Part shown: piece by piece, positions 45,212-54,094 of the stretch
Layout of the letters: each line of letters starts with the position of its first letter
How positions within the stretch are numbered: the first letter of the stretch is position 1
Assembly: GCF_002836515.1 (NCBI RefSeq)
Contig: NZ_PJBC01000006.1
Coordinates: 39,015-103,014, forward strand
Origin: Pseudomonas sp. Choline-02u-1
GTDB taxonomy: Bacteria > Pseudomonadota > Gammaproteobacteria > Pseudomonadales > Pseudomonadaceae
Direction: 5' to 3'
Length of the DNA stretch: 64,000 nt
Position numbers and translations under genes: made by a program
Notes under the pieces: generated by a model
The model's database searches: none
Told to the model about the DNA's origin: nothing
The model's input: only the letters and a program-made list of their open reading frames with translations

Positions 45212-45274
45212 GCGGGCATTCCCCCGGATAGGCTGGCAGTGTGGCGAGTCTATCGGGGTGCGGCGATGGGGCTG

Positions 45275-45288
45275 TTGATTTGCATCAA
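45275..45288 (-). promoter_or_regulatory. ANR box of hemN
   Basis: TTGAT-GCAA-ATCAA is a perfect match to the FNR/ANR consensus. With the box centred at -41.5 a TAGACT -10 box is in register and transcription would start near 45240, 29 bp before hemN. Confidence 0.9.
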
Positions 45289-45296
45289 CGGCACAA

Positions 45297-45316
45297 GATC
45301 AAAAGATCGCAGCCTT
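45297..45316. repeat. Truncated GTAGGAGCTG-family repeat
   Basis: AGATCAAAAGATCGCAGCCTTC breaks off exactly at the stop codon of the TauE/SafE-like gene. Confidence 0.6.
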
Positions 45317-46000
45317 CTAATGACCCATAAGCCAATGCTGATGCGGGCCGGGAAGGGTCCACAGGCCAAACACAATCACCAGCAAGCCACCGGCCATGCG
45401 CACGCTGCGTTTGCGCAGGATCGCGGTCACTCGTTCAGCCGCCAGCCCCGTGGCGAGCAGCACAGGCCAGGTGCCGAGGCCAAACGCAAGCATCAGCAAT
45501 GCGCTGTCCAGCGCATTGCCCTGACTCGCGCTCCACAGCAACGTGCTGTAAACCAGCCCGCACGGCAGCCATCCCCACAACGCACCGAGCAGCAGGGCAC
45601 GCGGCAGACTGGAAACCGGCAGCAGGCGATTCGCGACGGGTTGAATGAAGCGCCACAAACCACGACCGAGCGCTTCGATCCGGGTCAGCCCACTCCACCA
45701 GCCGGCCAGATACAAACCCATCGCGATCAACAGCAACCCGGCCAGCACGCGCATGAACAGCGCTGCCGGGCTGTTGGCAACCGCCCAGCCGGCCAGGCCG
45801 ATGAGTAATCCCGCCGTGGCGTAACTGAGAATCCGCCCCAGGTTGTACGCCAGCAACAGGTGAAAGCGCCGGCTGCGCTGTTCCTTGGGGATCGCCAGGG
45901 TCAGCGCGCCCATCAGGCCGCCGCACATGCCCAGACAATGGCCGCCACCGAGCAGGCCAAGGATCAGCGCCGATACCAGCAGGGGCGCCAGTTCAAGCAT
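45317..46000 (-). CDS. TauE/SafE-like membrane protein next to cbb3 assembly genes
   Basis: This 227-residue inner-membrane protein has about six hydrophobic segments and the UreH/SafE-like start LVSALILGLLGGGHCLGMCGG, plus WGWLPCGLVYSTLLW. Such proteins with Cys near the first helix are common beside ccoGHIS and are suspected in copper or sulfur handling for oxidase assembly (CcoA is a different family). It overlaps ccoS by 8 nt. The exact substrate is unknown. Confidence 0.85.
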   Translation of the reverse strand: MLELAPLLVSALILGLLGGGHCLGMCGGLMGALTLAIPKEQRSRRFHLLLAYNLGRILSYATAGLLIGLAGWAVANSPAALFMRVLAGLLLIAMGLYLAGWWSGLTRIEALGRGLWRFIQPVANRLLPVSSLPRALLLGALWGWLPCGLVYSTLLWSASQGNALDSALLMLAFGLGTWPVLLATGLAAERVTAILRKRSVRMAGGLLVIVFGLWTLPGPHQHWLMGH

Positions 46001-46205
46001 GAGGTGGCGCCTTGTCGTCCGGTTTGAAGGCGTTGGCTTCGTCTACTGCGGCGGTGTGATTGGGGTCCTGATCGTCAAAGAGGATGCTGTGCGCCGGGCT
46101 GTCGAGGTCATCGTACTGACCGCTGTCCACCGCCCAGAAAAAGATGTACACGGCGATGGCGACGATCAGCAAGGCAGCGGGAATCATCACGTAGAGAGCT
46201 GGCAT
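45993..46205 (-). CDS. ccoS: cbb3 oxidase maturation protein CcoS
   Basis: This 70-residue protein has one N-terminal membrane helix (LYVMIPAALLIVAIAVYIFFW) followed by the conserved SGQYDDLDSPAHSILFDD. CcoS is needed for cofactor insertion in cbb3 oxidase. It is coupled to ccoI (23-nt gap) and to the TauE/SafE-like gene (8-nt overlap). Confidence 0.95.
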   Translation of the reverse strand: MPALYVMIPAALLIVAIAVYIFFWAVDSGQYDDLDSPAHSILFDDQDPNHTAAVDEANAFKPDDKAPPHA

Positions 46206-46228
46206 CTGTCACTCCAGGCCCGCGCGGC

Positions 46229-48679
46229 TCAGGCCGGCAGCGGGCGGGTTTGGGTCGGGCTGCCGGTAGCCGGCGCGCTCGGCAGGCGAGTCAGGCGCAG
46301 GGCATTGAGCACCACCGTCAGCGAACTGATCGACATGCCGACCGCCGCCCACACCGGAGTGATCCAGCCGAGGGCAGCGAACGGCAACATGAGGCCATTG
46401 TACAGCGCCGCCCACAGCAGGTTTTCAATGATTACCCGGCGCGTGCGTCGCGCCAGCGTGAAGGCTTGTACGAGGGCGTCGAGACGGTTGGACAACAACA
46501 CCGCATCGGCGCTGGTTTTCGCCAGATCGGTGGCCGAGCCCATGGCCACGCTGATGTCCGCCGCAGCCAGCACTGGCACGTCGTTGACGCCGTCACCGAG
46601 CATCAGCACCTTGCGCCCTTGCTTGTGCAGTTGTTGCAACACTTGCAGTTTGTCATCGGGGCGCAGACCGCCCCGGGCCTCGTCGATGCCCAGTTGGGCG
46701 GCGACACTGGCGACCATCGGTGAACTGTCGCCGGACAACAGCAAGGTACGCCAGCCCCGTGCTTTGCAGGCCGCGAGCAGGGCCGGAGCGTCGTCACGCA
46801 GGCGATCGTCAAGCACCAGCCATGCCAGCGGCCCGTGGGTGTCGGCGAGCAACAGCCATTGTCCGGCTTCTTCAGGCATTGACGGCAACGCGGCGCCGCT
46901 CAACGCGCAGGCAAACGACGCCTGACCGATGCGCAAACGGCGCTCGCCGACGACCCCTTCAAGGCCCAGGCCCGGGGTGCTGTGCACGTCCTCGGCGGCC
47001 AGCGGCGCACGACCGAACGCGCGGGCGATCGGGTGCTCCGAACGGTTTTCCAGCGCGGCGGCAAGGCTCAGGCATTGCTCGCTGTCGAGCGCGCCGAGCG
47101 GGCGGATCGAGCGCAGCACCAAGCGACCTTCTGTGAGCGTGCCAGTCTTGTCGAAGATCACCGTGTCGATCTGGTTCAAGCCTTCCAGCACGTGCCCACG
47201 TGTCAGCAGCAGCCCGAGTTTGTGCAGCGTGCCGGTGGCGGCGGTGAGGGCGGTCGGCGTCGCCAATGACAGCGCGCACGGGCAGGTCGCCACCAGCATG
47301 GCGAGGACGATCCAGAACGCCCGTGAGGAATCCAGCTGCCACCACAGCAGGCCGATCACTGCGGCCGCGATCAGCGACAACAGCAAAAACCATTGCGCGG
47401 CGCGGTCAGCGATTTCCGCCAGACGCGGTTTCTCCGCCTGAGCGCGATCAAGCAGGCGCACGATCGCGGAGAGACGCGTGTCCTGCCCCAGCGCCTGCAC
47501 TTGCACGGTCAGTGCGCCTTCGACATTGAGGGTGCCGGCGGTGACTGCATCGCCCAGTGTGCGCGGTTGCGGCAGGTATTCACCGGTCAGCAGGGATTCA
47601 TCGATGCTCGACTGACCGTCGATGATTTTGCCGTCGGCCGGCAGAATCGAGCCCGGCTGCACCAGAATCCGCTCGCCCACACGCAACTCGCTGAGCAGGA
47701 TGCGTTCGCTCTGGCCATCGCTATCCAGGCGCAGGCATGAGGCCGGCAACAGGTTGACCAGTTGCGCAGTCGCGGCAGCGGTGCGTTCGCGGGCGCGGCG
47801 TTCCAGATAGCGCCCGGCCAAAAGAAACAGGGCGAACATGCCGACCGCATCGAAGTACAGCTCGCCGACCCCGGTGATCGATGTCCATATTCCGGCGATG
47901 TAAGCGCTGCCGATCGCCAGTGAAACAGAAACGTCCATGGTCAGGTGGCGGGTACGCAAATCGCGCATCGCCCCTTTGAAGAACGGCGCGCAGCTGTAGA
48001 ACACGATGGGTGTGGTCAGAAACAGCGCGACCCAGCGCAGGATCGTGTGCAGCTCAGGGCTGAGGTCGATGTTGAATTCCGGCCACGTCGCCATCGTCGC
48101 CATCATCGCCTGAAACCACAGCAAACCCGCGACGCCGAGTTGGCGCAGGGCCAGGCGATTCTCGCTGGCCAGTTGTTCGCTGGCGCGGTCGGCTTGATAG
48201 GGGTGGGCGGCGTAACCGATGTGGCGCAGTTCGGCGAGGACCTGGCTCAGCGGTAATTGCGCATCGGCCCATCGCACATACAAGCGATGGTTGGACAGGT
48301 TCAGTCGCGCTTCGGCGACGGCGGGCAGAGTGCGCAGATGCTTTTCGATCAGCCAGCCGCAAGCGGCGCAACTGATGCCTTCCATCAATAAGGTGGTTTC
48401 GGCCAGGTCGCCCTCGTGGCGGACGAAAGGTTGCTGCACGTCGGCGCGATCGTACAGCGCCAGTTCATCGCTCAGTTGCACCGGCAGCGCTTCGGGGTTG
48501 GCCGAAGCTTCGCTGCGATGCTGGTAATAGCTTTCCAGGCCACCGGCGACGATGGCTTCGGCCACCGCCTGACAGCCCGGGCAGCAGAACTCGCGTGCCT
48601 GCCCGAGGACGACAGCGGTGAAGCGGCTGCCCGACGGGACGGGCAGGGCGCAGTGGTAGCAGGGGAGCGGAGTGGTCAT
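46229..48679 (-). CDS. ccoI: Copper-exporting P-type ATPase CcoI/FixI
   Basis: This 816-residue P1B ATPase moves copper to the periplasmic side for cbb3 oxidase assembly. It has an N-terminal Cys cluster (CYHCALPV, FCCPGCQ), an HMA domain with CAACGW, the transmembrane CPC motif (ATCPCALSLATPTAL), the phosphorylation site DKTGTLTEG, and MLGDGVNDVPVLAAAD. The start at MTTPLPCYHC is preceded by a purine-rich stretch; an upstream extension would run into repeat DNA. Confidence 0.95.
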   Translation of the reverse strand: MTTPLPCYHCALPVPSGSRFTAVVLGQAREFCCPGCQAVAEAIVAGGLESYYQHRSEASANPEALPVQLSDELALYDRADVQQPFVRHEGDLAETTLLMEGISCAACGWLIEKHLRTLPAVAEARLNLSNHRLYVRWADAQLPLSQVLAELRHIGYAAHPYQADRASEQLASENRLALRQLGVAGLLWFQAMMATMATWPEFNIDLSPELHTILRWVALFLTTPIVFYSCAPFFKGAMRDLRTRHLTMDVSVSLAIGSAYIAGIWTSITGVGELYFDAVGMFALFLLAGRYLERRARERTAAATAQLVNLLPASCLRLDSDGQSERILLSELRVGERILVQPGSILPADGKIIDGQSSIDESLLTGEYLPQPRTLGDAVTAGTLNVEGALTVQVQALGQDTRLSAIVRLLDRAQAEKPRLAEIADRAAQWFLLLSLIAAAVIGLLWWQLDSSRAFWIVLAMLVATCPCALSLATPTALTAATGTLHKLGLLLTRGHVLEGLNQIDTVIFDKTGTLTEGRLVLRSIRPLGALDSEQCLSLAAALENRSEHPIARAFGRAPLAAEDVHSTPGLGLEGVVGERRLRIGQASFACALSGAALPSMPEEAGQWLLLADTHGPLAWLVLDDRLRDDAPALLAACKARGWRTLLLSGDSSPMVASVAAQLGIDEARGGLRPDDKLQVLQQLHKQGRKVLMLGDGVNDVPVLAAADISVAMGSATDLAKTSADAVLLSNRLDALVQAFTLARRTRRVIIENLLWAALYNGLMLPFAALGWITPVWAAVGMSISSLTVVLNALRLTRLPSAPATGSPTQTRPLPA

Positions 48680-48694
48680 GGTGCGCGTTCCGAT

Positions 48695-48804
48695 GATCGT
48701 TCCCACGCTCCGCGTGGGAATGCCTTCCCGGACGCTCCGCGTCCGCTTCGGCTGGGACGCAAAGCGTCCCTGGCTGCGTTCCCACGCAGAGCGTGGGAAC
48801 GATC
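48695..48804. repeat. Palindromic repeat pair, GATCGTTCCCACGC family
   Basis: The third full-length copy of the nested inverted repeat seen at 2808 and 18623. It lies between fixH and ccoI inside the ccoG-fixH-ccoI-ccoS operon. Confidence 0.9.
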
Positions 48805-48814
48805 AGAGTAAGGC

Positions 48815-49354
48815 TTATTTTTTCAGGTCTTCCGCACCCTGCAATGGCTCATCACCCAGCAGCAGATCCTTGTCATGGCTGACCAGTTCTTCTTCAAACA
48901 TGCGCCACACGTGCTCGTCCTGGCTGCCAAGCAACTCGACAAACCGCCGGCCTTCGACCTTGTCGCTCAATTGGCCAATGTAGCGCCCGGTCTCGCTTTC
49001 ACTGCGGGTCAGAACAATCTTGCGATCCTTCTCCGGCTGGGTCGGCGAGATCAGGTTCAGTTCCAGGGTTTGCGGCAGGCTGTCACCGCTCAAACGCAGG
49101 TCGACTTCGCCAGTCATATCGTCCAGATGCACCGCCGCGCGCAGTTTCAGGTTCTGTGCGAGCAATTCACGGTCCAGTGAACGGTTGATGCCTTTGCCCG
49201 CTTCGTAATAGTTGTCGTTGACCAGGTTGTCCGGGTTGTTCACCGCGATGGTCACCATGGACAGGGTCAAGGCCACCGAGCAGGCCAGAATCGCGATGAT
49301 GATCCACGGCCAGAGGTGCTTGTACCAGGGACTTGCGGCGTTTGCAGCGGGCAT
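48815..49354 (-). CDS. fixH: cbb3 assembly protein FixH/CcoH
   Basis: This 179-residue membrane protein has one N-terminal helix (HLWPWIIIAILACSVALTLS) and a periplasmic domain beginning NNPDNLVNDNYYEAGKGIN, the FixH hallmark. It interacts with CcoI during copper insertion (family knowledge). The start at MPAANAASP is used because the upstream frame overlaps the end of ccoG. Confidence 0.93.
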   Translation of the reverse strand: MPAANAASPWYKHLWPWIIIAILACSVALTLSMVTIAVNNPDNLVNDNYYEAGKGINRSLDRELLAQNLKLRAAVHLDDMTGEVDLRLSGDSLPQTLELNLISPTQPEKDRKIVLTRSESETGRYIGQLSDKVEGRRFVELLGSQDEHVWRMFEEELVSHDKDLLLGDEPLQGAEDLKK

Positions 49355-49367
49355 GTTCAAAATTCTC

Positions 49368-50783
49368 TCAACGGATTTGTGGGCCGATGAATCGGCTCTT
49401 GGCTTCAACGTGGACGCTGTCGTCATCGGCGTCCTTGAGGATGAATTTCACCTCGTTGGTGCTCGATGGCAGTTGTTCCGGCGCGCTCGACAACTCGACC
49501 GGCATGCTGACGATGTCGCCGGCGGCAACCCTGATCTCGCGTTTGCCTTGCAGGCGCAGGTCGGGCAGGCCCTCGGCTTGCAGCACGTAGGTGTGGTCGC
49601 GCTGATCCTTGTTCATGATCTTCAGGCTGTAGACGTTTTCGATCCGGCCTTCGGCGTTTTCGCGGTACAGCACGCGATCCTTGCTGACGTCGAAACCGAC
49701 CAGCGAACGCATGAAGAACGCGGCGACCAACAGGCTGATCATCGCCAATAACACCACGGCGTAACCAATCAGGCGCGGCCGCAGTTTATGGGTTTTCTGC
49801 CCCGACAGGTTGTGCTCGGTGGTGTAGCTGATCAGCCCGCGCGGATAATCCATCTTGTCCATGATGCTGTCGCAGGCGTCGATGCACGCGGCGCAGCCAA
49901 TGCACTCGATCTGCAGGCCATCGCGGATGTCGATGCCGGTCGGGCAGACCTGAACGCACATCGTGCAGTCGATGCAGTCGCCAAGGCCGAGCGCCTTGTA
50001 GTCGATGCCTTTCTTGCGCGGCCCACGGCTTTCGCCACGGCGCGGGTCGTAGGAAACGATCAGCGTGTCCTTGTCGAACATCACGCTCTGAAAGCGCGCA
50101 TACGGACACATGTAGATGCACACCTGCTCACGCAACCAGCCGGCATTGCCGTACGTGGCGAGTGTGAAAAAACCGACCCAGAAATACGACCAGCCATCGG
50201 CCTGGCCGGTAAAGAATTCAATGACCAGTTCGCGGATCGGCGAGAAGTAACCGACGAAGGTCAGGCCGGTGACAAAACCGATCAACAACCACAGCGCGTG
50301 CTTGGCCGCTTTGCGCAGGAATTTGTTGGCGCTCATCGGCGCCTTGTCGAGCTTGATGCGCTGATTGCGGTCGCCTTCGGTGACCTTCTCGCACCACATG
50401 AAAATCCACGTCCACACGCTTTGCGGGCAGGTATAGCCGCACCAGACACGCCCGGCGTAGACAGTGATGAAGAAAAGGCCGAACGCGGCAATGATCAACA
50501 GTCCCGAGAGCAGGATGAAATCCTGTGGCCAGAAGGTCGCGCCGAAGATGAAGAACTTGCGCTCCGGCAGGTTCCACCACACGGCCTGGTGCCCGCCCCA
50601 ATTGAGCCACACCGTACCGAAATACAACAGAAACAACGCCGCGCCGCCGAGCATCCGCAGATTGCGGAACAGGCCGGTGAAGGCACGGGTGTAGATTTTT
50701 TCTCGTGAGGCATATAGATCGACGCTGTTGTTCGCGTTCTTGCTTGGCGGCGTGACGTCATGTACCGGAATCTGATTGCTCAT
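49368..50783 (-). CDS. ccoG: cbb3 assembly ferredoxin CcoG/RdxA
   Basis: This 471-residue membrane protein contains about five membrane helices, a cytoplasmic pair of ferredoxin-type clusters (CIDCTMCVQVCPTGIDIRDG and CIGCAACIDACDSIMDK), an additional conserved Cys in VWCGYTCPQSVWTW, and an immunoglobulin-like C-terminal domain. CcoG reduces copper for cbb3 maturation. Two adjacent ATG codons (50786, 50783) are possible starts. It heads the ccoG-fixH-ccoI-ccoS operon behind a candidate ANR box at 50951. Confidence 0.95.
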   Translation of the reverse strand: MSNQIPVHDVTPPSKNANNSVDLYASREKIYTRAFTGLFRNLRMLGGAALFLLYFGTVWLNWGGHQAVWWNLPERKFFIFGATFWPQDFILLSGLLIIAAFGLFFITVYAGRVWCGYTCPQSVWTWIFMWCEKVTEGDRNQRIKLDKAPMSANKFLRKAAKHALWLLIGFVTGLTFVGYFSPIRELVIEFFTGQADGWSYFWVGFFTLATYGNAGWLREQVCIYMCPYARFQSVMFDKDTLIVSYDPRRGESRGPRKKGIDYKALGLGDCIDCTMCVQVCPTGIDIRDGLQIECIGCAACIDACDSIMDKMDYPRGLISYTTEHNLSGQKTHKLRPRLIGYAVVLLAMISLLVAAFFMRSLVGFDVSKDRVLYRENAEGRIENVYSLKIMNKDQRDHTYVLQAEGLPDLRLQGKREIRVAAGDIVSMPVELSSAPEQLPSSTNEVKFILKDADDDSVHVEAKSRFIGPQIR

Positions 50784-50950
50784 CATTGCATCCCACGGCA
50801 GTGGAAAAATGCCTCGGTCGATACGTGCCAACCAAGGTCAAAAAAGGCTGTTGCAGTGGCGCGATGATACGCCTCTCGCTCTGGCTCAAGGGTGCGACCT
50901 TTGGTCGCGTTGGGGAAAAAACCTGAATGGTGTAGCGAATGCAGCAAAGC

Positions 50951-50964
50951 ATGACGCAGGTCAA
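50951..50964 (-). promoter_or_regulatory. Candidate ANR box of ccoG
   Basis: TTGAC-CTGC-GTCAT matches eight of ten consensus positions and has the same half-sites as the ccoN1 box. It is 165-180 bp before ccoG, so the leader would be about 130 nt. Confidence 0.45.
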
Positions 50965-50993
50965 TTGACTATAGACGATGGGTGCTGCTCGCA

Positions 50994-51237
50994 TCGCATG
51001 CGTTCTTACTGCACGAAGTCACTTTCGGTCGGAACAGCCTGATGCTCTGTGCGAATATCTTTTGAATATATGTGCGTGTATCAAAACAGGCGGAACGGTA
51101 GTTTTGTTGATTAAGTTGATTGTTCGATTGTTTGTCGAAATATAAGTTATTAATGTTCGGTTTGTTTGTCGGGTTGGTTGTTGTAGTTTGAATGCTCGTC
51201 CGTGTCGGGCGTATATATTTGATGAGAGGGATCTCTT
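50994..51237. other. AT-rich gene-free stretch before the metallophosphoesterase
   Basis: From about 51040 the sequence is dominated by T and TTG repeats (TTGTTGATTAAGTTGATTG...), clearly AT-richer than the rest of the window. No gene, tRNA or transposon end is visible. It leads into the metallophosphoesterase, so both probably arrived together. Confidence 0.55.
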
Positions 51238-52257
51238 ATGTTCTATAAGAAGTTGGTGGGTGCGTGTTCGCTATTGCTTTCGTTACTGGCGGTCAACGCT
51301 TACGGGCAAGACAGTGAATACTCCCCAAAGCATTTGATTTTTACTTCCGATCCACAATTCCCGTGGACCGAAAGTTCTGATCGTGGCTGGAACGAGACAT
51401 CAGGGGAGCGTGACAAACGCTCGCGCTGGCTGATTGAAAGCCAGTATTCTGACGTGGCGAATTTTCGACGAAGCTTCCATCAGTATGTCGAGCGGATCCC
51501 GGTGATGATCAATGGCGACATGACTGCTTTTGGGCATGGCTCGGAACGTTCCACGGTAAAGGAAATTCTCGATCGGCAACTTGGCGGAGTCTACGACTAC
51601 GGTCTCGGTAATCATGACTACCAGAACAACATCAATGATTGCAGTTTCCCCGAAAACAACTGCGCGGCCGGCAGCATCACGGACTTGAAAGAACGCTATT
51701 GGGGCAAGGTCGACACCTTTGATCTGGCACTGAGAGATGAAAAAGGCAGAAAAACCTTTTATGGCAGCCTTGCCTATTCGAAAAATTATGGTGATGTGCA
51801 TCTGGTGCAATTGAATAACGAGCCAACTTATTCAGTACGGTTCTCTTCCGGATTCCCATTGTTCAAAGTCGATTACGAAATTTCCGATGCGCTGGACTGG
51901 CTGGAGAAAGATCTGAAAGTGGCTCGTGAAAAAGGTCAGATCATCATTCTGAACATGCACAAGCCTGATCGTTGGGCCGGCACCAGCGAACAAGTCGATC
52001 GGTTCCGGGCGATGATCGAGAAATACGCGGTGACCGCAGTGTTCGCAGGGCACTTGCACAACAGCCCCGGCGGCTACTACCGCAATTCGGACAGTTTCGG
52101 CAGTGTCCCGGTGTATCTCAGCGGCGGCGCGTCGAATCAGACCTACTTGATCACCGAATTCGCCGCAGATCGCAAGACGATGAACGTGCATCAGGTCAAC
52201 GCCAACAATTGGCCAAGCCGTAAATTGATCGCGACTGTCGATGTTAGAAAGGAGTAA
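51238..52257 (+). CDS. Secreted calcineurin-like metallophosphoesterase
   Basis: This 339-residue protein has a signal peptide (MFYKKLVGACSLLLSLLAVNAYG-Q) and all metal-site motifs: FTSDPQF, MINGDMTAFG, GLGNHDYQ, ILNMHKPD and FAGHLHN. The product is therefore periplasmic or secreted and should hydrolyse phosphomono- or diesters. CSFPENNC suggests a disulfide. It is the only plus-strand gene between two cco operons and has AT-richer upstream DNA, suggesting insertion. Ribosome site GAGAGGGA lies before the ATG. It shares a terminator with ccoP1. Function is unknown; a secreted effector or nutrient phosphatase are both possible. Confidence 0.85.
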   Translation: MFYKKLVGACSLLLSLLAVNAYGQDSEYSPKHLIFTSDPQFPWTESSDRGWNETSGERDKRSRWLIESQYSDVANFRRSFHQYVERIPVMINGDMTAFGHGSERSTVKEILDRQLGGVYDYGLGNHDYQNNINDCSFPENNCAAGSITDLKERYWGKVDTFDLALRDEKGRKTFYGSLAYSKNYGDVHLVQLNNEPTYSVRFSSGFPLFKVDYEISDALDWLEKDLKVAREKGQIIILNMHKPDRWAGTSEQVDRFRAMIEKYAVTAVFAGHLHNSPGGYYRNSDSFGSVPVYLSGGASNQTYLITEFAADRKTMNVHQVNANNWPSRKLIATVDVRKE

Positions 52258-52259
52258 CG

Positions 52260-52296
52260 AAAAAGGCCCCGCCAATCGAAATTGGCGAGGCCTCTC
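52260..52296. terminator. Bidirectional terminator, metallophosphoesterase / ccoP1
   Basis: AGGCCCCGCCAAT-CGAA-ATTGGCGAGGCCT is preceded by AAAAA (T-run on the minus strand), so it is best suited to end the ccoNOQP-1 operon and sits 2 bp after the metallophosphoesterase stop. Confidence 0.88.
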
Positions 52297-52314
52297 TGGT
52301 ATCGAGCGTTGGCC

Positions 52315-53298
52315 TTATTCAGCGTTCGCTTCGGGTGCTTTTTCGCCATGGGACAAGCTGTAAACATACGCCGCCAGCAGATGCACCTTGTCGTTGCCCT
52401 GCAGTTGTTCCTGCGCCGGCATCTGGCCCTGGCGGCCGTAACGGATGGTCTGCTGCAGTTGCGCGAAGCTTGAGCCGTAGATGAATGCGCCCGGATGGGT
52501 CAGGTCAGGCGCGCCCATGGCCGGGGTGCCTTTGCCGGCAGGGCCGTGGCAGGCCACGCAGTTGGCCGCGAATAGTTTCTGCCCGTTGGCCGGATCGGCT
52601 TTGGTGCCTTCCGGCAGTTTGCGTCCGTCGAGGTTGGTCACCACGAAGGCCGCCACGTCGGCCACGCCTTGCTCGCCGATCACTTCTGCCCAGGCCGGCA
52701 TCACCGCGTGGCGGCCGCCCATGATGGTGGTCTTGATGGTTTCCGGCTCGCCGCCCCAGCGCCAGTCAGCGTCGGTCAGGTTAGGGAAGCCATAGGCGCC
52801 CTTGGCGTCGGAACCGTGGCACACCGAGCAGTTGGATGCGAACAGGCGACCGCCCATTTTCAGTGCTTGCGGATCCTTGGCGACTTCTTCAATCGGCATG
52901 GCGGCGAACTTGGCGAAAATCGGTCCGAAGCGGGCGTCCGAACGGGCCATTTCCTTTTCCCATTCGTGCACGCCGGTCCAGCCAGTCTGGCCGTTGGCGA
53001 ATGCGGTCTGCTTTTCGTTATCCAGATAGTTGTAACCCGGCAACAGACCTTTCCAGTTGCCCAGGCCCGGATACAGCACCAGATAACCCAAGGCGAAAAT
53101 GATCGTGCCAACGAACAGCATGAACCACCATTTCGGCAGCGGGTTGTCGTACTCCTCGATCCCGTCGAAAGAGTGGCCGACCGTCTCGTCCGTCTGTTCG
53201 CTGCGCTGGCCCTTGCGGGTCGACAGCAACAGCCAGGTCAGCGCGAAGATCGTACCGAGACTGAGGACTGTGACGTACAGACTCCAGAATGTAGTCAT
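52315..53298 (-). CDS. ccoP1: cbb3 oxidase dihaem subunit CcoP, copy 1
   Basis: This 327-residue protein carries electrons to CcoN. It has two membrane helices (about 5-25 and 57-75) and two c-type haem sites, CSVCH (157-161) and CVACH (247-251), each with a downstream Met ligand region. Compared with copy 2 it has a 14-residue insert (about 91-105) between the second helix and [12 protein letters not shown]. Its start overlaps the ccoQ1 stop in ATGA. Confidence 0.96.
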   Translation of the reverse strand: MTTFWSLYVTVLSLGTIFALTWLLLSTRKGQRSEQTDETVGHSFDGIEEYDNPLPKWWFMLFVGTIIFALGYLVLYPGLGNWKGLLPGYNYLDNEKQTAFANGQTGWTGVHEWEKEMARSDARFGPIFAKFAAMPIEEVAKDPQALKMGGRLFASNCSVCHGSDAKGAYGFPNLTDADWRWGGEPETIKTTIMGGRHAVMPAWAEVIGEQGVADVAAFVVTNLDGRKLPEGTKADPANGQKLFAANCVACHGPAGKGTPAMGAPDLTHPGAFIYGSSFAQLQQTIRYGRQGQMPAQEQLQGNDKVHLLAAYVYSLSHGEKAPEANAE

Positions 53299-53480
53299 TC
53301 TTTGTTACTCCTAGAAGCTTGCTCGACGTGCTTGATGGCTTCGGGATCATCCGCAAAAGGCAACAGGGTCGCGTCTTCAAACTCCGACTTGCGCTTGGGG
53401 CTGAATACCCACAAGGCCAGACCGATGAAGGCCACCATCACGACCACGGTGCCCAGGCCTCGAATCATCCCGATATCCAT
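53295..53480 (-). CDS. ccoQ1: cbb3 oxidase subunit CcoQ, copy 1
   Basis: This 61-residue single-helix protein ([22 protein letters not shown] then [11 protein letters not shown]) stabilises the oxidase. The ATG at 53478-53480 is preceded by GGTGA; a GTG three codons upstream is an alternative. It overlaps ccoP1 by 4 nt and ends of ccoO1 run into it. Confidence 0.92.
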   Translation of the reverse strand: MDIGMIRGLGTVVVMVAFIGLALWVFSPKRKSEFEDATLLPFADDPEAIKHVEQASRSNKE

Positions 53481-53485
53481 CAGAT

Positions 53486-54094
53486 TCACCGTTTGCTTTT
53501 GATGATGGTGCCCAGGCCTTGCAGATAGGCCACCAGCGCGTCCATTTCGGTTTTGCCCTTCACGGCATCCTGTGCACCGGCGATGTCTTCGTCGGTGTAG
53601 GGGACGCCGAGAGTGCGCAACACTTCCATTTTTTTCGCGGTTTCCTTGCCGTCGAGCTTGTTTTCCACGAGGAACGGATAAGCCGGCATTTTTGACTCGG
53701 GCACCACGTTGCGCGGGTTGTACAAGTGCGCACGTTGCCAGTCATCGGAGTAACGACCGCCCACTCGGGCCAGGTCCGGCCCGGTACGTTTGGAACCCCA
53801 CAGGAACGGGTGGTCCCAGACGCTTTCACCGGCAACCGAGTAGTGGCCATAGCGTTCGGTTTCAGCGCGGAACGGACGGATCATCTGCGAGTGGCAGCCG
53901 ACACAACCGTTGGCGATGTAGACGTCGCGGCCTTCCAGTTCCAGCGCCGAGCGCGGCTTCATGCCCTCGACCGGCTTGTTGGTGACGTCCTGGAAGAACA
54001 GCGGAACGATCTGGGTCAGGCCACCGACGCTGACGGCGATGACCATGAAGAAGGCCAGCAGGCCAATATTCTTCTCGACAGCTTCATGCTTCAT
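53486..54094 (-). CDS. ccoO1: cbb3 oxidase monohaem subunit CcoO, copy 1
   Basis: This 202-residue membrane-anchored cytochrome c has an N-terminal helix and haem site CVGCH (64-68), followed by [18 protein letters not shown] and [21 protein letters not shown]. It shares one base with the ccoN1 stop codon, showing tight coupling. It is very similar to copy 2 over its length. Confidence 0.97.
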   Translation of the reverse strand: MKHEAVEKNIGLLAFFMVIAVSVGGLTQIVPLFFQDVTNKPVEGMKPRSALELEGRDVYIANGCVGCHSQMIRPFRAETERYGHYSVAGESVWDHPFLWGSKRTGPDLARVGGRYSDDWQRAHLYNPRNVVPESKMPAYPFLVENKLDGKETAKKMEVLRTLGVPYTDEDIAGAQDAVKGKTEMDALVAYLQGLGTIIKSKR

